Of a stretch of DNA of 64,000 nt, positions 1 through 12,591 are shown piece after piece (positions within the stretch are counted from its first letter, which is position 1; each line of letters opens with the position of its first letter). The notes under the pieces are model-generated. The model did no database searches and was not told where the DNA came from. It worked only from the letters and a program-made list of their open reading frames with translations. The stretch is from an uncultured Pelagibacteraceae bacterium. Lineage in GTDB: Bacteria > Pseudomonadota > Alphaproteobacteria > Pelagibacterales > Pelagibacteraceae. The stretch is from positions 37,137 to 101,136 of the forward strand of contig CACKJD010000004.1 in the NCBI GenBank assembly GCA_902600485.1. The letters run 5' to 3'. Position numbers and translations under genes: made by a program.

Positions 1-1
1 T

Positions 2-301
<300 letters not shown>

Positions 302-303
302 TT

Positions 304-612
304 ATGAAAAAATTAGTTTTTTTAATATTTTTGTTTTTTACAAATCTTTCTTACGCAGAGGATTTAATAAATATAGGTGAGAATATTTTTTATAACAAAG
401 AGGCTTGTGTAAACTGCCACATATTAAATGCAGCAGATGGAGGTAATAATCAATTATCTAAAGAGCACGTTATAAACATAGTAACAAATGGTTACGGCGT
501 TATGCCAGCATATAAGGATAAATTGACTGAAAAAGAAATAGAGGCTGTAGCTATATTTGTTTCAACAGAAGGTAAAAATTGGAAAAATAAACTGAGCTCA
601 TTTGTACAATAA
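304..612 (+). CDS. small secreted monoheme c-type cytochrome
   Basis: 102 aa; N-terminal signal peptide ([20 protein letters not shown]), heme motif CVNCH, candidate axial Met in [24 protein letters not shown]. Confidence 0.88.
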   Translation: MKKLVFLIFLFFTNLSYAEDLINIGENIFYNKEACVNCHILNAADGGNNQLSKEHVINIVTNGYGVMPAYKDKLTEKEIEAVAIFVSTEGKNWKNKLSSFVQ

Positions 613-614
613 TT

Positions 615-3600
615 ATGAAAAAAGATTTAAGCAGCATATTTAAAACTAGTGAAATTTCTGATGCACAAAATTTTAATAGTATAAAAATTTCTCTTGCAAG
701 TCCTGAAAAGATCAAATCTTGGACTTACGGTGAAATTAAAAAACCTGAAACAATAAACTATAGAACTTTCAGACCTGAAAAAGACGGTTTATTTTGTGCA
801 AGAATTTTTGGTCCCATAAAAGATTACGAGTGTCTATGTGGTAAATACAAAAGAATGAAATTTAGAGGCATAATTTGTGAAAAATGTGGTGTCGAAGTAA
901 CCAAATCTAACGTCAGACGTGAAAGAATGGGTCACATTAATCTAGCAACACCAGTTGCACATATATGGTTTTTAAAGTCCCTACCAAGCAGAATATCACT
1001 AGCTATAGACATGAAACTAAAGGAAGTTGAAAGAGTTTTATATTTTGAAAATTTCATAGTTATAGAACCTGGATTAACTGGTCTTAAAAAAAATCAGTTA
1101 TTGTCTGAAGAGGAATTAATTAAATATCAAGATGAATTTGGTGATGAAGCATTTACAGCAGGTATTGGTGCTGAGGCAATTTTAGAAATATTAAAATCAA
1201 TAGATCTTCAAAAGGAAAAAGAATTACTGGTTAAAACTATTAATGAGACAAAATCAAAAGTCTCTGAAGAAAGATCAATTAAACGTTTAAAGCTTATAGA
1301 CTCATTTATTAAAACAGGTAATAAACCCGAGTGGATGATATTAACTGTAATTCCAGTTATCCCACCTGAATTAAGACCGTTAGTACCTTTAGATGGAGGT
1401 AGATTTGCCACATCTGATTTAAATGATCTATATAGAAGAGTTATAAATAGAAATAATCGTTTAAAAAGATTAATGGATCTAAAAGCTCCAGATATAATAG
1501 TTAGAAATGAAAAAAGAATGTTACAAGAGTCAGTTGACGCTCTGTTTGATAATGGAAGAAGAGGTAGAGTAATAACTGGCACTGGTAAAAGACCATTAAA
1601 ATCTTTAGCTGAAATGTTAAAAGGTAAACAAGGTAGATTTAGACAAAATCTTCTTGGTAAAAGAGTCGATTACTCCGGTAGGTCAGTAATTGTAGTAGGT
1701 CCTGATCTAAAATTACATGAGTGTGGTTTACCAAAGAAAATGGCATTAGAATTATTTAAACCTTTTTTATATGCAAGATTAAATAAATTAGGTTTAGCCT
1801 CAACAATTAAACAAGCAAAAAAATTAGTAGAGAGAGAATCAAATGCTGTTTGGGATGCATTAGAACTAATTGTTAGAGAACATCCTGTTATACTTAATAG
1901 AGCCCCAACATTACACAGACTTGGTGTTCAAGCTTTTGAACCTAAATTAATAGAGGGGGACGCTATTGAATTACATCCATTAACCTGCGCAGCATTTAAC
2001 GCAGATTTTGATGGAGATCAGATGGCCGTACACATTCCTTTAAGTTTGGAGGCGCAACTTGAAGCAAGAGTATTAATGATGTCAACAAATAATATTTTAA
2101 GTCCATCTAATGGAAAACCTATAATTGTCCCTAGTCAAGATATGATATTAGGAATTTATTATTTATCTTTACCTCCATATCAAGAAAAAAAAGTTGAGGG
2201 TTATTTTGTAAATAACTCCGAAATTGAACAAGCCTTAGAATCTGGGAGTATAAAAATTCACTCACGGATTATATCTAGATTTGAAACTGTTGACGAAAAT
2301 GGAAAAGTAAAATTTGAAAAACATACAAGTACAGCTGGAAGATTTTTATTAGCAAATTTATTACCTAAAGATAAAGATATTACTTTCAGCTTAATTGACA
2401 GAATACTTCCTAAAAAAGTTGTCTCTGAAATAATTGATATTGTTTTCAGATTTACTGGACAAAAAAGTACAGTTATATTTTGTGACAAACTTAAAGACTT
2501 AGGGTTCAAGCATGCATTTAAAGCAGGTATATCTTTTGGTAAAGATGATTTAATTATTCCAAATAGCAAAGAATCATTGATAGAAGAAACGAAAAAATTA
2601 ATTAAAGACTACGAAAATCAATATTCAGAGGGTTTAATTACAAGAGGTGAAAAATATAATAAAGTTGTCGATGCATGGTCAAAATGTACAGATAAGGTCG
2701 CTTCTGAAATGATGAAAGGCATATCAGCTACGGAAAAAACCGATAAAGGTCTTAATATAAATTCAGTATTTATGATGGCTGATTCAGGTGCCAGAGGTTC
2801 TGCAGCTCAAATGAAACAACTAGCAGGAATGAGAGGATTAATAGCAAAACCATCCGGTGAAATTATTGAGTCACCAATTACATCTAACTTTAAAGAAGGT
2901 CTTACAGCACTAGAATATTTTAATTCAACTCACGGTGCTAGAAAAGGTCTTGCAGATACAGCATTAAAAACAGCTAATTCAGGTTATTTAACAAGAAGAT
3001 TATGTGATGTTGCTCAAGACTTAACAATTACAAAAAAAGATTGTGATTGTAAAAGCAAAGGAAGCATTACTTTGTCCGAAATAATTGAAGGTGGAAATAT
3101 CATTGTCAGTTTATCAGAAAGAGCTTTAGGAAGAATCGCTGCTGATGATGTCAAAAATCCAATATCTGGTGAAGTTATAATTAAAAAAGGTGAAATGATA
3201 GATGAATCTGGTTGTGAAAAAATTGATGCAGCTGGTGTTAAAGCTATAAATGTATACTCTGTTATAACTTGTGGTTCTAAAGAAGGTGTTTGTGCGATGA
3301 GTTATGGAAGAGATCTTTCAAGAGGTCAAATGGTTAACGTAGGTGAAGCTATAGGAATGATTTCTGCACAATCGATTGGTGAACCAGGTACACAATTAAC
3401 AATGAGAACTTTTCACGTTGGTGGTACCGCTCAAATTAAACAAGATTCTCAAATTGTTGTTAAAAACGATGGTGTTTTAAAGATAATTAATACGAACTTA
3501 TTAGAGGACTCTAAAAAAAATCAAATAGTAATGGGAAGAAATACACAAATTTCTTTAGAGGATGATAAAGGAATGCAAATTGCAATTTATAAAGTTCCTT

Positions 3601-4784
3601 ACGGATCTAAACTTTTCTTTAAAAACGGGGATAAAGTTAAAAAGAATTCAAAAGTTTGTGAGTGGGATCCTTATACAACACCAGTTATTGCTGAAAAAAG
3701 TGGAATAGTTAATTTTGTAGATTTAATTGATGGAGTTTCTCTTTCTGAAACTCAAGATGATACAACTGGGATATCATCCAAATCAGTTATTGATTGGAGA
3801 TCACAATCTAAAAACACTGAGCTTAAACCAAGAATTACTCTTAGAGATGAAAAAGGTAATGTTGTTAAAAAAGCAGACGATAATGAAGCTAGATATTATT
3901 TAGTTCCTGATTCTATCTTATCAGTAAAAGATGGACAAAAAATTAGTGCTGGTGATGTCATTGCACGATTACCTAAAGAAACCTCAAAGACAAAAGATAT
4001 CACTGGTGGATTACCAAGAGTAGCTGAATTATTTGAAGCAAGGAAAGCCAAAGATAGCGCTATTATAGCTGAAAACGATGGTAAAGTTATGTTTGGAAAA
4101 GAAGTGAGGGGAAAACAAAAAGTTTCAATTGTTTCAGATTCTGGCGAAACATCAAATTACCTAATACCAAAAGGAAAACATATCAATTTTAACCCTGGCG
4201 AAGAAATCAAAAAAGGTGAATATCTTTTAGATGGTCAACCATTACCTCATGATATTTTAAGAATTTTAGGTATTAAAGAACTAACAGAGTATTTTGTAAA
4301 TCAAGTTCAGGAGGTTTACAGACTTCAAGGTGTTATAATCAATGATAAACATATTGAAACCATTTTAAGACAAATGCTTAAAAAGGTTGAAATAAAAAAC
4401 TCTGGAGACTCAGATTATTTGCCAGGTGAAATAATAGATAGGTTTAGGCTTGAGAATGTAAACGAAGAATTAATTAAAAACGGTAAAAAACCAGCGGTTG
4501 GAGAAAGAGTGTTAATGGGAATTACAAAAGCTTCATTACAAACAGAGTCTTTTATATCAGCTGCTTCTTTCCAAGAAACAACAAGGGTTCTTACAGATGC
4601 TGCCATAAAAGGAAAAGTCGATACTCTAGCTGGATTGAAAGAAAACGTAATTGTTGGAAGATTAGTCCCTGCTGGAACCGGTTCAATTAAAAACAAATGG
4701 AATAAAAAAGCATTAGAAGACGATCAAAAATTTTTATCTGAGCAAGAAAAAGTAGAACAAGCTGAAACGCCTGCAAATCCATAA
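615..4784 (+). CDS. rpoC: DNA-directed RNA polymerase beta' subunit
   Basis: 1389 aa; [12 protein letters not shown] catalytic motif, zinc-site [23 protein letters not shown]. Confidence 0.99.
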   Translation: MKKDLSSIFKTSEISDAQNFNSIKISLASPEKIKSWTYGEIKKPETINYRTFRPEKDGLFCARIFGPIKDYECLCGKYKRMKFRGIICEKCGVEVTKSNVRRERMGHINLATPVAHIWFLKSLPSRISLAIDMKLKEVERVLYFENFIVIEPGLTGLKKNQLLSEEELIKYQDEFGDEAFTAGIGAEAILEILKSIDLQKEKELLVKTINETKSKVSEERSIKRLKLIDSFIKTGNKPEWMILTVIPVIPPELRPLVPLDGGRFATSDLNDLYRRVINRNNRLKRLMDLKAPDIIVRNEKRMLQESVDALFDNGRRGRVITGTGKRPLKSLAEMLKGKQGRFRQNLLGKRVDYSGRSVIVVGPDLKLHECGLPKKMALELFKPFLYARLNKLGLASTIKQAKKLVERESNAVWDALELIVREHPVILNRAPTLHRLGVQAFEPKLIEGDAIELHPLTCAAFNADFDGDQMAVHIPLSLEAQLEARVLMMSTNNILSPSNGKPIIVPSQDMILGIYYLSLPPYQEKKVEGYFVNNSEIEQALESGSIKIHSRIISRFETVDENGKVKFEKHTSTAGRFLLANLLPKDKDITFSLIDRILPKKVVSEIIDIVFRFTGQKSTVIFCDKLKDLGFKHAFKAGISFGKDDLIIPNSKESLIEETKKLIKDYENQYSEGLITRGEKYNKVVDAWSKCTDKVASEMMKGISATEKTDKGLNINSVFMMADSGARGSAAQMKQLAGMRGLIAKPSGEIIESPITSNFKEGLTALEYFNSTHGARKGLADTALKTANSGYLTRRLCDVAQDLTITKKDCDCKSKGSITLSEIIEGGNIIVSLSERALGRIAADDVKNPISGEVIIKKGEMIDESGCEKIDAAGVKAINVYSVITCGSKEGVCAMSYGRDLSRGQMVNVGEAIGMISAQSIGEPGTQLTMRTFHVGGTAQIKQDSQIVVKNDGVLKIINTNLLEDSKKNQIVMGRNTQISLEDDKGMQIAIYKVPYGSKLFFKNGDKVKKNSKVCEWDPYTTPVIAEKSGIVNFVDLIDGVSLSETQDDTTGISSKSVIDWRSQSKNTELKPRITLRDEKGNVVKKADDNEARYYLVPDSILSVKDGQKISAGDVIARLPKETSKTKDITGGLPRVAELFEARKAKDSAIIAENDGKVMFGKEVRGKQKVSIVSDSGETSNYLIPKGKHINFNPGEEIKKGEYLLDGQPLPHDILRILGIKELTEYFVNQVQEVYRLQGVIINDKHIETILRQMLKKVEIKNSGDSDYLPGEIIDRFRLENVNEELIKNGKKPAVGERVLMGITKASLQTESFISAASFQETTRVLTDAAIKGKVDTLAGLKENVIVGRLVPAGTGSIKNKWNKKALEDDQKFLSEQEKVEQAETPANP

Positions 4785-4801
4785 TAATAGAGCGTTTTTT
4801 T
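4765..4801 (+). terminator. weak candidate intrinsic terminator at the rpoC 3' end
   Basis: AAACGC (4765-4770) and GCGTTT (4792-4797) can pair, followed by a T-run; long loop makes it weak. Confidence 0.35.
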
Positions 4802-4813
4802 TATTGTTTTAAT

Positions 4814-4841
4814 TTGACAATTTCAAAAACTATAGTATTTT
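4814..4841 (+). promoter_or_regulatory. candidate sigma70-like promoter for the str/S10 superoperon
   Basis: TTGACA at 4814-4819, 16-nt spacer, TATTTT at 4836-4841, in the only substantial spacer (153 nt) upstream of rpsL. Confidence 0.5.
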
Positions 4842-4937
4842 CACCAAGATTTTGGTTGGATAGTAGTGCTATTTAGGTACTAAACGCGACCACAGACATT
4901 AGACTACTTTAATTTCTTCCTTAATCAATACTATATT

Positions 4938-5309
4938 ATGCCAACGATAAACCAATTGTTGAAAAAAAGAAGGACTAGACCAAAGGCTAGGGACAGAGTT
5001 CCTGCGCTTGAAAAATCTCCTCAGAAAAGAGGTGTATGTTTAAAAGTTTATACAACTACACCTAAGAAACCAAATTCTGCATTAAGAAAAGTTGCAAGAG
5101 TAAGATTGTCCAATGGACATGAAGTAACATCTTATATACCTGGTGAAGGTCATAATTTGCAAGAACACTCGGTTGTTCTTATCAGGGGTGGCAGAGTTAA
5201 AGATTTACCAGGCGTAAGATATCATATCTTGAGAGGAAATTTAGATACACAAGGTGTAACAGCAAGAAAACAGCAAAGATCTAAATACGGGGCAAAAAAA
5301 GGAAAATAA
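4938..5309 (+). CDS. rpsL: 30S ribosomal protein S12
   Basis: [12 protein letters not shown]..., [15 protein letters not shown] motif. Confidence 0.99.
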   Translation: MPTINQLLKKRRTRPKARDRVPALEKSPQKRGVCLKVYTTTPKKPNSALRKVARVRLSNGHEVTSYIPGEGHNLQEHSVVLIRGGRVKDLPGVRYHILRGNLDTQGVTARKQQRSKYGAKKGK

Positions 5310-5310
5310 A

Positions 5311-5781
5311 ATGTCTCGTAAAAAAAGCTCTTCAAAAAAAAATATCTCATTAGATGCAAAATTTAAATCTCCAATAATTCCTAAACTAATAAATTCTCTT
5401 ATGTATGATGGTAAAAAAACTATTGCTGAAAAAATTGTATATGACGCAATAGAAAAAATTAAATCTAAATCTAAAGATGAGCCTATAACAATATTCAATC
5501 AAGCAATTACTAATATTAAACCTACTGTTGAAGTAAGATCAAGACGAGTAGGTGGTGCAACATATCAAGTTCCTGTTGAGGTTAAATCTAAAAGATCACA
5601 AGCTTTAGCGATAAGATGGCTTATAGATGCATCAAGAAAAAGAAAAGATAAAAAAATGTCTGATAAAATTTTTAACGAAATTTATGATGCATATCAAAAC
5701 AAAGGATCAGCAATTAAAAAAAAAGAGGACACTCATAAAATGGCAGAGTCTAACAAAGCTTTTGCTCATTTTAGATGGTAA
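5311..5781 (+). CDS. rpsG: 30S ribosomal protein S7
   Basis: S7 signature KPTVEVRSRRVGGATYQVPVEV; position after rpsL. Confidence 0.99.
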   Translation: MSRKKSSSKKNISLDAKFKSPIIPKLINSLMYDGKKTIAEKIVYDAIEKIKSKSKDEPITIFNQAITNIKPTVEVRSRRVGGATYQVPVEVKSKRSQALAIRWLIDASRKRKDKKMSDKIFNEIYDAYQNKGSAIKKKEDTHKMAESNKAFAHFRW

Positions 5782-5787
5782 TACCAA

Positions 5788-7866
5788 ATGGCACGAACAC
5801 ACAAATTAGATAAATATAGAAACATTGGTATTATGGCACATATCGATGCTGGAAAAACAACAACTACAGAAAGAATTTTATACTATACTGGAAAAAGTCA
5901 TAAAATTGGTGAGGTACATGATGGTGCCGCAACTATGGATTGGATGGAGCAAGAACAAGAAAGAGGTATTACAATCACCTCTGCAGCTACTACTTGTTTT
6001 TGGAATGATCATAGAATAAATATTATAGACACCCCTGGTCACGTAGATTTTACAATTGAGGTTGAAAGATCTCTAAAAGTTCTTGACGGTGCAGTTGCAG
6101 TTTTTGATGGTGTTGCAGGTGTTGAACCTCAATCAGAGACAGTATGGAGACAAGCAGACAAATATAAGGTTCCAAGAATATGTTTTGTAAATAAACTTGA
6201 TAGAACTGGAGCAGATTTTTTTAGATGTGTTGACATGATTAAAGATAGGTTAGGAGCTAAACCTTTAGTTATGCAAATTCCAATTGGCATTGAATCTTCA
6301 CTTCAAGGTGTAGTTGACCTTGTAAAGATGAAAGCTATTGTTTGGAAAAATGAAGATCTAGGTGCCGCATGGGAAGAAAAAGATATTCCTGCAGAACTAA
6401 AAGAAATTACAGATAAATACAGACAAGAGTTAGTTGAAACAGCTGTTGAACAAGATGAAAAACTTATGGAAAGTTATTTAAATGGAGAAGAAATAAAGAT
6501 TGAAGATTTAAAAAGATGTATCAGAAAAGGATGTTTGAGCTTTAATTTTGTTCCAGTCCTAACTGGATCAGCTTTTAAAAATAAGGGAGTTCAACCTTTA
6601 TTAGATGCTGTAGTAGATTATTTGCCAAGCCCAGTAGACATAGGATCAATCAAAGGAACAAAACCAAACTCAGATGAAGAAATTGAAATGAAATTTGAGG
6701 ATAATGCCCCTTTTTCTGCATTAGCATTTAAAGTTGCAAATGATCCTTTTGTTGGGTCACTTACTTTCATTAGAATTTACTCGGGAACTGTTAAATCTGG
6801 TACTGGAATATACAATACTTCTAAAGACAAAGAAGAAAGAGTTGGCAGAATGTTATTAATGCATGCTAATTCACGGGAAGACATTAAAGAAGCCAATGCA
6901 GGAGATATTGTTGCGTTAGCAGGATTAAAATACACAATTACTGGGCATACTCTTGCAAATGAGGATAAACCAGTACTACTTGAACCCATGGAATTTCCAG
7001 ACCCTGTAATTGAGATTGCTGTAGAACCAAAAACTAAAGGTGACCAAGAAAAAATGGGTGAAGCTTTGGGAAGGTTAGCAAAAGAAGATCCTTCATTTAG
7101 AGTTACTTCAGATGAAGAGTCTGGTCAAACAATAATTAAAGGTATGGGTGAACTTCATTTAGATATCATAGTCGATAGAATGAAGAGAGAATTCAAAGTT
7201 GAAGCTAACATTGGAGCACCTCAGGTTGCTTATAGAGAAACAATTTTAAAAAATTCTGAATTTGATTACACTCACAAAAAACAAAGTGGTGGAGCTGGTC
7301 AGTTTGCAAGGGTGAAGTTATCAGTTGAACCATTAGAGCCTGGAAAGGGAAGAGAAGTTGAAAGCAAAATTAAAGGTGGTGCTATACCTAAAGAATTTAT
7401 TCCAGGTGTAGAAAAAGGGATAGAAAGTGTCTCTGATTCTGGAATTTTAGCTGGATTTCCCATTATAGATTACAAAGTTACAATTTTAGATGGATTACAC
7501 CATGATGTTGACTCAAGTGTACTGGCTTTTGAATTAGCTTCAAGACAATGTTTTAAAGAAGCATGTAACAGAGCGACATTAAAGTTATTAGAACCTATTA
7601 TGAGAGTTGAGGTTGTTACACCAGAGGATTATATGGGCGATGTAATTGGTGATTTAAACAGTAGAAGAGGCCAGATAAATACACAAGAACAAAGAGGAAA
7701 TGCTACAGTTATAACTGCCATGGTGCCTTTAGCAAATATGTTTGGATATATTAACGCACTAAGATCCATGTCTCAGGGTAGAGCACAGTACTCAATGTTT
7801 TTTGATCATTACGATAAAGTTCCTCAAAATGTTCAAGACGAAGTAACAAAAAAAACAGGATCTTAA
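5788..7866 (+). CDS. fusA: elongation factor G
   Basis: 692 aa; [29 protein letters not shown] GTPase motifs. Confidence 0.99.
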   Translation: MARTHKLDKYRNIGIMAHIDAGKTTTTERILYYTGKSHKIGEVHDGAATMDWMEQEQERGITITSAATTCFWNDHRINIIDTPGHVDFTIEVERSLKVLDGAVAVFDGVAGVEPQSETVWRQADKYKVPRICFVNKLDRTGADFFRCVDMIKDRLGAKPLVMQIPIGIESSLQGVVDLVKMKAIVWKNEDLGAAWEEKDIPAELKEITDKYRQELVETAVEQDEKLMESYLNGEEIKIEDLKRCIRKGCLSFNFVPVLTGSAFKNKGVQPLLDAVVDYLPSPVDIGSIKGTKPNSDEEIEMKFEDNAPFSALAFKVANDPFVGSLTFIRIYSGTVKSGTGIYNTSKDKEERVGRMLLMHANSREDIKEANAGDIVALAGLKYTITGHTLANEDKPVLLEPMEFPDPVIEIAVEPKTKGDQEKMGEALGRLAKEDPSFRVTSDEESGQTIIKGMGELHLDIIVDRMKREFKVEANIGAPQVAYRETILKNSEFDYTHKKQSGGAGQFARVKLSVEPLEPGKGREVESKIKGGAIPKEFIPGVEKGIESVSDSGILAGFPIIDYKVTILDGLHHDVDSSVLAFELASRQCFKEACNRATLKLLEPIMRVEVVTPEDYMGDVIGDLNSRRGQINTQEQRGNATVITAMVPLANMFGYINALRSMSQGRAQYSMFFDHYDKVPQNVQDEVTKKTGS

Positions 7867-7869
7867 AAA

Positions 7870-8178
7870 ATGGATAAACAGAATATAAGAATTAAATTAA
7901 GGGCATATGATAACAAAGTTTTAGACCAATCAACTGAAGAAATAGTTAATACTGTCAAAAGAACTGGTGCTAATATCAAAGGACCAATACCTTTACCAAC
8001 TAAAATTGAAAGATATACTGTTTTAAGGTCTCCTCATATTGATAAAAAAAGTAGAGAACAATTTGAAACTAGAACTCATAAGAGATTAATAGATATTATT
8101 GAACCGACACCGCAAACTGTAGAGGCATTAATGAAATTAGACCTAGCTTCAGGTGTAGATGTGGAGATAAAAATATAA
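7870..8178 (+). CDS. rpsJ: 30S ribosomal protein S10
   Basis: [17 protein letters not shown]... S10 family; order. Confidence 0.99.
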   Translation: MDKQNIRIKLRAYDNKVLDQSTEEIVNTVKRTGANIKGPIPLPTKIERYTVLRSPHIDKKSREQFETRTHKRLIDIIEPTPQTVEALMKLDLASGVDVEIKI

Positions 8179-8888
8179 TGATTGAAATAGGCTTAATTGG
8201 CAAAAAAATTGGAATGACTAGAGAATTTTATAAATCTGGACAATCTGTACCTGTGACTGTAATTAAATTCGACACAGGTAGAGTAATACACTTATTATCA
8301 AAAGAAAAAAATGGATATAACGCTGTTCAAATAGGTTTTGGAAAAATAAAAAATTCAAAACTTTCAAAACAAATGAAAGGATATTTTTCAAAAAAAAATA
8401 CAGAACCCAAAAAAGTTTTAAAGGAATTTAGAGTTAAAAGTTTAGAAAATTTTAAAGAAGGAAATGAAATAGGTATTGAAATATTCAAAGATACAAAATT
8501 TGTGGACATTAAATCAAAAACAATTGGAAAAGGTTTTGCAGGAGCTATGAAAAGACATAATTTTGCTGGTTTAAGGGCATCCCATGGTGTCTCAATATCC
8601 CACAGAGCACATGGATCTACAGGTCAAAATCAAGATCCAGGCAAAGTATTTAAAAATAAAAAAATGGCAGGACATATGGGTGATAAAATAAGAACAATTC
8701 AAAATATAGAGATAATTAAATCTGATCCTGAAAATAATTTACTATATTTAAAAGGATCTATTCCAGGTTCAAAAAATACTCAAGTAGTAGTTAGAGAGTC
8801 AGTCAAAAATGTACGTAAACTCACAATGGCTGAAAAAATTGAGAAGATCGAAAAATTAAAAAAAATACCTGAAAAAAAGAAGAAATAA
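8178..8888 (+). CDS. rplC: 50S ribosomal protein L3
   Basis: GLIGKKIGMTREF, GKGFAGAMKRHNFAG; order. Confidence 0.98.
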   Translation: MIEIGLIGKKIGMTREFYKSGQSVPVTVIKFDTGRVIHLLSKEKNGYNAVQIGFGKIKNSKLSKQMKGYFSKKNTEPKKVLKEFRVKSLENFKEGNEIGIEIFKDTKFVDIKSKTIGKGFAGAMKRHNFAGLRASHGVSISHRAHGSTGQNQDPGKVFKNKKMAGHMGDKIRTIQNIEIIKSDPENNLLYLKGSIPGSKNTQVVVRESVKNVRKLTMAEKIEKIEKLKKIPEKKKK

Positions 8889-9512
8889 ATGAAGATAGAT
8901 AAGTTAAGTATAGATGGAAAAAAAACTTCAATTGAGGTTAAAGATAATATCTTTTCTTCAAAAATAAATGAAACTTTAATTAGTCAAGTAATATATAAAA
9001 CTAATGCAAATTACAAAGGTAGAAAATCTAAAACAAAACAAAAAAATGAGATAATTGGATCCACTTCCAAAATTTATGCTCAAAAGGGTACAGGTAATGC
9101 TAGACACGCAAGTAGAAAGGCTCCAATATTTGTTGGTGGAGGTGTGGCCCATGGTCCAAAAGGGGAGAGTAAATATAAAAAAAGAAAGTTAAATAAGAAT
9201 GAAAAAAGATTAAGTATAGCCTCGATATTAACAAAAAAACATAAATTAAATGATTTAATTATATTTAATGATTTTTCAAAGGAGATAAAAAAAACTAGAG
9301 AGATGAATTTAATTCTAAAAAAATTTCACGCTATAAATAGTATTCTAATTTTAGATAAATCTTCAAAAAATAACATTGATAAAGCTGTTAGGAATATTCC
9401 AAATGTGAAGTGTACTGATATAAATCATTTTAGTGCATTTGATATCGTTAAGTACAAAAAAATTATATTTACTGAAAGCTCGTTAAAAGAATTAGAAAAA
9501 AGGTACAATTAA
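8889..9512 (+). CDS. rplD: 50S ribosomal protein L4
   Basis: QKGTGNARHASRKAPIFVGGGVAHGP; order. Confidence 0.97.
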   Translation: MKIDKLSIDGKKTSIEVKDNIFSSKINETLISQVIYKTNANYKGRKSKTKQKNEIIGSTSKIYAQKGTGNARHASRKAPIFVGGGVAHGPKGESKYKKRKLNKNEKRLSIASILTKKHKLNDLIIFNDFSKEIKKTREMNLILKKFHAINSILILDKSSKNNIDKAVRNIPNVKCTDINHFSAFDIVKYKKIIFTESSLKELEKRYN

Positions 9513-9806
9513 ATGACCAAAATTAATATATATGACACAATAGTTGGCCCAGTTATTACTGAAAAGTCTACAAATTTATCATCTTTAAATAAAATTGTGT
9601 TTAAAGTTATCGATTCTGCAAATAAAAAAATTTTAAAAAAAAATATAGAAAAAATTTTTAAAGTTAATGTTACAAAGATAAATATAATTAACAAAAGAAA
9701 TAGAACCAAATTTACGAGAGGAAGAAAAGTTAAAGTTAAAGGTTACAAAAAAGCTGTTATCACTCTAAAAAAGGGTCAAAGTATTGATTTAACAACAGGT
9801 ATTTAA
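9513..9806 (+). CDS. rplW: 50S ribosomal protein L23
   Basis: IVGPVITEKSTNL...; order. Confidence 0.97.
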   Translation: MTKINIYDTIVGPVITEKSTNLSSLNKIVFKVIDSANKKILKKNIEKIFKVNVTKINIINKRNRTKFTRGRKVKVKGYKKAVITLKKGQSIDLTTGI

Positions 9807-10639
9807 TGAGCTTAAAAACATTTAAACCATATACAAAATCTTCTAGAGGTACAATTCTAGTTGACAGAAGCAAAGTTTGGAAAGGCAAACCTTACAAACC
9901 TCTTACATCCGTAAAATACTCATCAAGTGGAAGAAATAACCAAGGAAGAATTACAGCGAGGAATATAGGCGGTGGTCATAAACAAAAATATAGAATTATT
10001 GATTTTTATAGAAAAAAGAAAGGATTGATGGCAGAAGTTGAGAGAGTTGAATACGATCCAAATAGGTCTTGTCATATTATGTTGGTAAAATTTGAAGATG
10101 GTGAAAAATACTATTATTTGGCACCGCAAGGAATAAAGATTGGAGACAAGGTTTCAAATGGTGGAGACTCGGAGATAAAAGTTGGAAACTGTTTGCCATT
10201 ATCCGAGATACCCGTTGGTATTGATATACACAATGTAGAAATTAATCCAGGCGGAGGTGGAAAAATTGCAAGATCAGCAGGTACTTCAGTTTCAATTTCA
10301 GGCACTGACGGAAATTATTCAATAATAAAAATGACTTCTGGAGAAGTTCGAAAAATCGACTCTAGATCGTTAGCTACAATAGGCGTTCTCTCAAACCCTG
10401 ATCAAAAAAATATAAAAATAGGTAAAGCTGGCAGGTCAAGATGGCTTGGGAGAAGACCTCACACCAGAGGTGTAGTCATGAACCCAGTTGATCACCCTCA
10501 TGGTGGCGGTGAAGGTAAATCTGCTGGCGGAAGACATCCCGTGTCTAGAACTGGTCAATCAGCTAAAGGTTTAAAAACAAGAGATAATAAAAGAACAGAC
10601 AAATATATAATTAGAAGAAGAAAGAAGAAAAAGGGATAA
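9806..10639 (+). CDS. rplB: 50S ribosomal protein L2
   Basis: GRNNQGRITARNIGGGHKQKYR, VMNPVDHPHGGGEGK. Confidence 0.99.
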   Translation: MSLKTFKPYTKSSRGTILVDRSKVWKGKPYKPLTSVKYSSSGRNNQGRITARNIGGGHKQKYRIIDFYRKKKGLMAEVERVEYDPNRSCHIMLVKFEDGEKYYYLAPQGIKIGDKVSNGGDSEIKVGNCLPLSEIPVGIDIHNVEINPGGGGKIARSAGTSVSISGTDGNYSIIKMTSGEVRKIDSRSLATIGVLSNPDQKNIKIGKAGRSRWLGRRPHTRGVVMNPVDHPHGGGEGKSAGGRHPVSRTGQSAKGLKTRDNKRTDKYIIRRRKKKKG

Positions 10640-10642
10640 TTT

Positions 10643-10942
10643 ATGGCAAGGTCAATTTGGAAAGGTCCATTTGTTGAAGAAAGCTTGATAAAAAAAGCTG
10701 AAAAACAAAAAAATGAAACTAATAAAAAACCCATAAAAACATGGTCAAGAAAATCGACCATTATTCCAGATTTTATTGGACTGAGTTTCTTGATATATAA
10801 CGGAAAAAAATTTATCCCATTAACAATTTCAGAGGATATGGTTGGTCATAAATTTGGAGAGTTTGCTCCAACAAGACAATTTTTTGGGCATACACCAGCT
10901 GACAAAAAGGCTAAAGAGGAAGATACAAAAGACAAAAAATAA
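10643..10942 (+). CDS. rpsS: 30S ribosomal protein S19
   Basis: [31 protein letters not shown]. Confidence 0.98.
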   Translation: MARSIWKGPFVEESLIKKAEKQKNETNKKPIKTWSRKSTIIPDFIGLSFLIYNGKKFIPLTISEDMVGHKFGEFAPTRQFFGHTPADKKAKEEDTKDKK

Positions 10943-10945
10943 TAT

Positions 10946-11344
10946 ATGAGCAAAACGAATAAAAATAATGAACTTAATTTAGTAAGATCTATTAACAAAA
11001 ATGTTAGATCAAGTACAAGAAAATTAAAACCTATTTTAAAAGCACTTGTTGGTAAAAAAGTTGATTTTGCCTTAAGAGATCTTGAGTTTTCAAATAAAAG
11101 AATATGCGGTGAAGTAAAAAAGACTCTTGCTTCAGCAATTGCTAATGCAGAAAATAATTATCAATATGATATAGATAAACTAATAGTAAAAGAGGCTTAC
11201 TGTGGAAAACAAGTGATAATGAAGAGGTTTAGACCTAGAGCAAAAGGTAGAGCGGCTCCAATAATCAAACCTTATTCAAATTTGACTATTATTTTATCGG
11301 AACAAAAACAAAATCAAAAGGAGAAACATGGGACAAAAAGTTAA
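10946..11344 (+). CDS. rplV: 50S ribosomal protein L22
   Basis: [42 protein letters not shown]. Confidence 0.97.
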   Translation: MSKTNKNNELNLVRSINKNVRSSTRKLKPILKALVGKKVDFALRDLEFSNKRICGEVKKTLASAIANAENNYQYDIDKLIVKEAYCGKQVIMKRFRPRAKGRAAPIIKPYSNLTIILSEQKQNQKEKHGTKS

Positions 11345-11987
11345 TCCTGTAGGCTATAGACTTGGTGTTAACAGAGGCTGGGACTCAGTTTGGTATGCTA
11401 AGAAAAAAGATTTTGGAAAATTCTTAATAGAGGATTTTAAAATTAGAGAATATATTAAAAAAAATGTAATTAACTCTGGTGTGTCCAAGGTAATGATTGA
11501 AAGAACATCTAAGAAGTGTTTTGTCACAATTTATACCTCAAGACCAGGATTTGTTATCGGCAAAAAGGGAAGTGATATAGAAAAGATTAAAAATAAATTG
11601 TCAGCATTGACCACAAATGAAGTTAATTTAAATATTAAAGAGGTAAAGAAACCAGAAACTAATAGTTTTTTAGTTTCAGAAAATATTGCACAACAATTAG
11701 TAAAAAGAATCTCATACAGAAGAGCAATGAAAAGAGCAATGCAGTCTGCTTTAAGACTTGGAGCAAAGGGCATAAAGGTTTCTGTTAGCGGTCGATTAGG
11801 TGGAAATGAAATTGCAAGAACAGAATGGTTAAGAGATGGTAGCATCCCATCACATACATTAAGAGCTGACATTGATTATGCAGAGTCGGAAGCATTAACT
11901 ACTTATGGAATTATTGGAATTAAAGTTTGGATATATAAAGGAGAAATATTCTCAAAAGAATTTAATCAGGAGACAAATAAAAAATAA
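11328..11987 (+). CDS. rpsC: 30S ribosomal protein S3
   Basis: [50 protein letters not shown]; overlaps rplV by 17 nt. Confidence 0.98.
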   Translation: MGQKVNPVGYRLGVNRGWDSVWYAKKKDFGKFLIEDFKIREYIKKNVINSGVSKVMIERTSKKCFVTIYTSRPGFVIGKKGSDIEKIKNKLSALTTNEVNLNIKEVKKPETNSFLVSENIAQQLVKRISYRRAMKRAMQSALRLGAKGIKVSVSGRLGGNEIARTEWLRDGSIPSHTLRADIDYAESEALTTYGIIGIKVWIYKGEIFSKEFNQETNKK

Positions 11988-11989
11988 TT

Positions 11990-12400
11990 ATGTTACAACC
12001 AACTAGAACAAAATTTAGAAAAGCTCATAAAGGTAGAATTCACGGAAATGCCTCAAGGTGCAATATAATGAATTATGGGTCATACGGTTTAAAAGCTTTG
12101 CAACCAGATAGAGTGATATCAAAACAAATAGAGGCAGCTAGAGTCGCACTAACAAGGCATATGAAAAGACAAGGAAGAGTTTGGACACGAGTATTTCCAA
12201 ACATTCCAGTATCAAAGAAACCTACAGAAGTTAGAATGGGTAAGGGAAAGGGATCTCCAGAGTTTTGGGCATGTAGAGTAAAACCAGGTCGAATATTGTT
12301 TGAAGTTGATGGAGTTTCAGAGCAAATTGCTAAAGAGGCATTGTACAAGGCTTCTGCAAAATTACCTATCAAAACTAAATTTATTAGGAGATTTTCTTAA
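11990..12400 (+). CDS. rplP: 50S ribosomal protein L16
   Basis: [40 protein letters not shown]. Confidence 0.99.
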   Translation: MLQPTRTKFRKAHKGRIHGNASRCNIMNYGSYGLKALQPDRVISKQIEAARVALTRHMKRQGRVWTRVFPNIPVSKKPTEVRMGKGKGSPEFWACRVKPGRILFEVDGVSEQIAKEALYKASAKLPIKTKFIRRFS

Positions 12401-12591
12401 TGAAAAAAAGTGAATTTAAAAAACTAACTTTAGATAAAGCTAAAAAAGACTTAGAAAAAAATAAAAAGGATTTATTTAATCTAAGGTTCCAACAGATAAA
12501 TGGTCAACTTACTAACACTTCCAAATTTAACCAAATTAAAAAAACTATAGCAAAATTATTAACATTTATTGAGAGGAAAAAAAGTGCCTAA
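12400..12591 (+). CDS. rpmC: 50S ribosomal protein L29
   Basis: 63 aa; [19 protein letters not shown]; order. Confidence 0.95.
   Translation: MKKSEFKKLTLDKAKKDLEKNKKDLFNLRFQQINGQLTNTSKFNQIKKTIAKLLTFIERKKSA

Noticed and set aside
1208-1582. Antisense ORFs inside rpoC (also 2258-2569, 4415-4696) and many other minus/plus ORFs of 60-130 aa overlapping confident genes
   Set aside because: They lie opposite highly conserved genes, show no recognisable family and no independent spacing or start signals; typical spurious ORFs.
5627-6019. Alternate-frame ORFs 5627..5809 and 5825..6019
   Set aside because: Out-of-frame readings of rpsG and fusA.
12569-12583. TTG start for rpsQ from the ORF track
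   Set aside because: GTG at 12584 gives the conserved S17 N-terminus and a better fit with the upstream Shine-Dalgarno-like GAGAGG.
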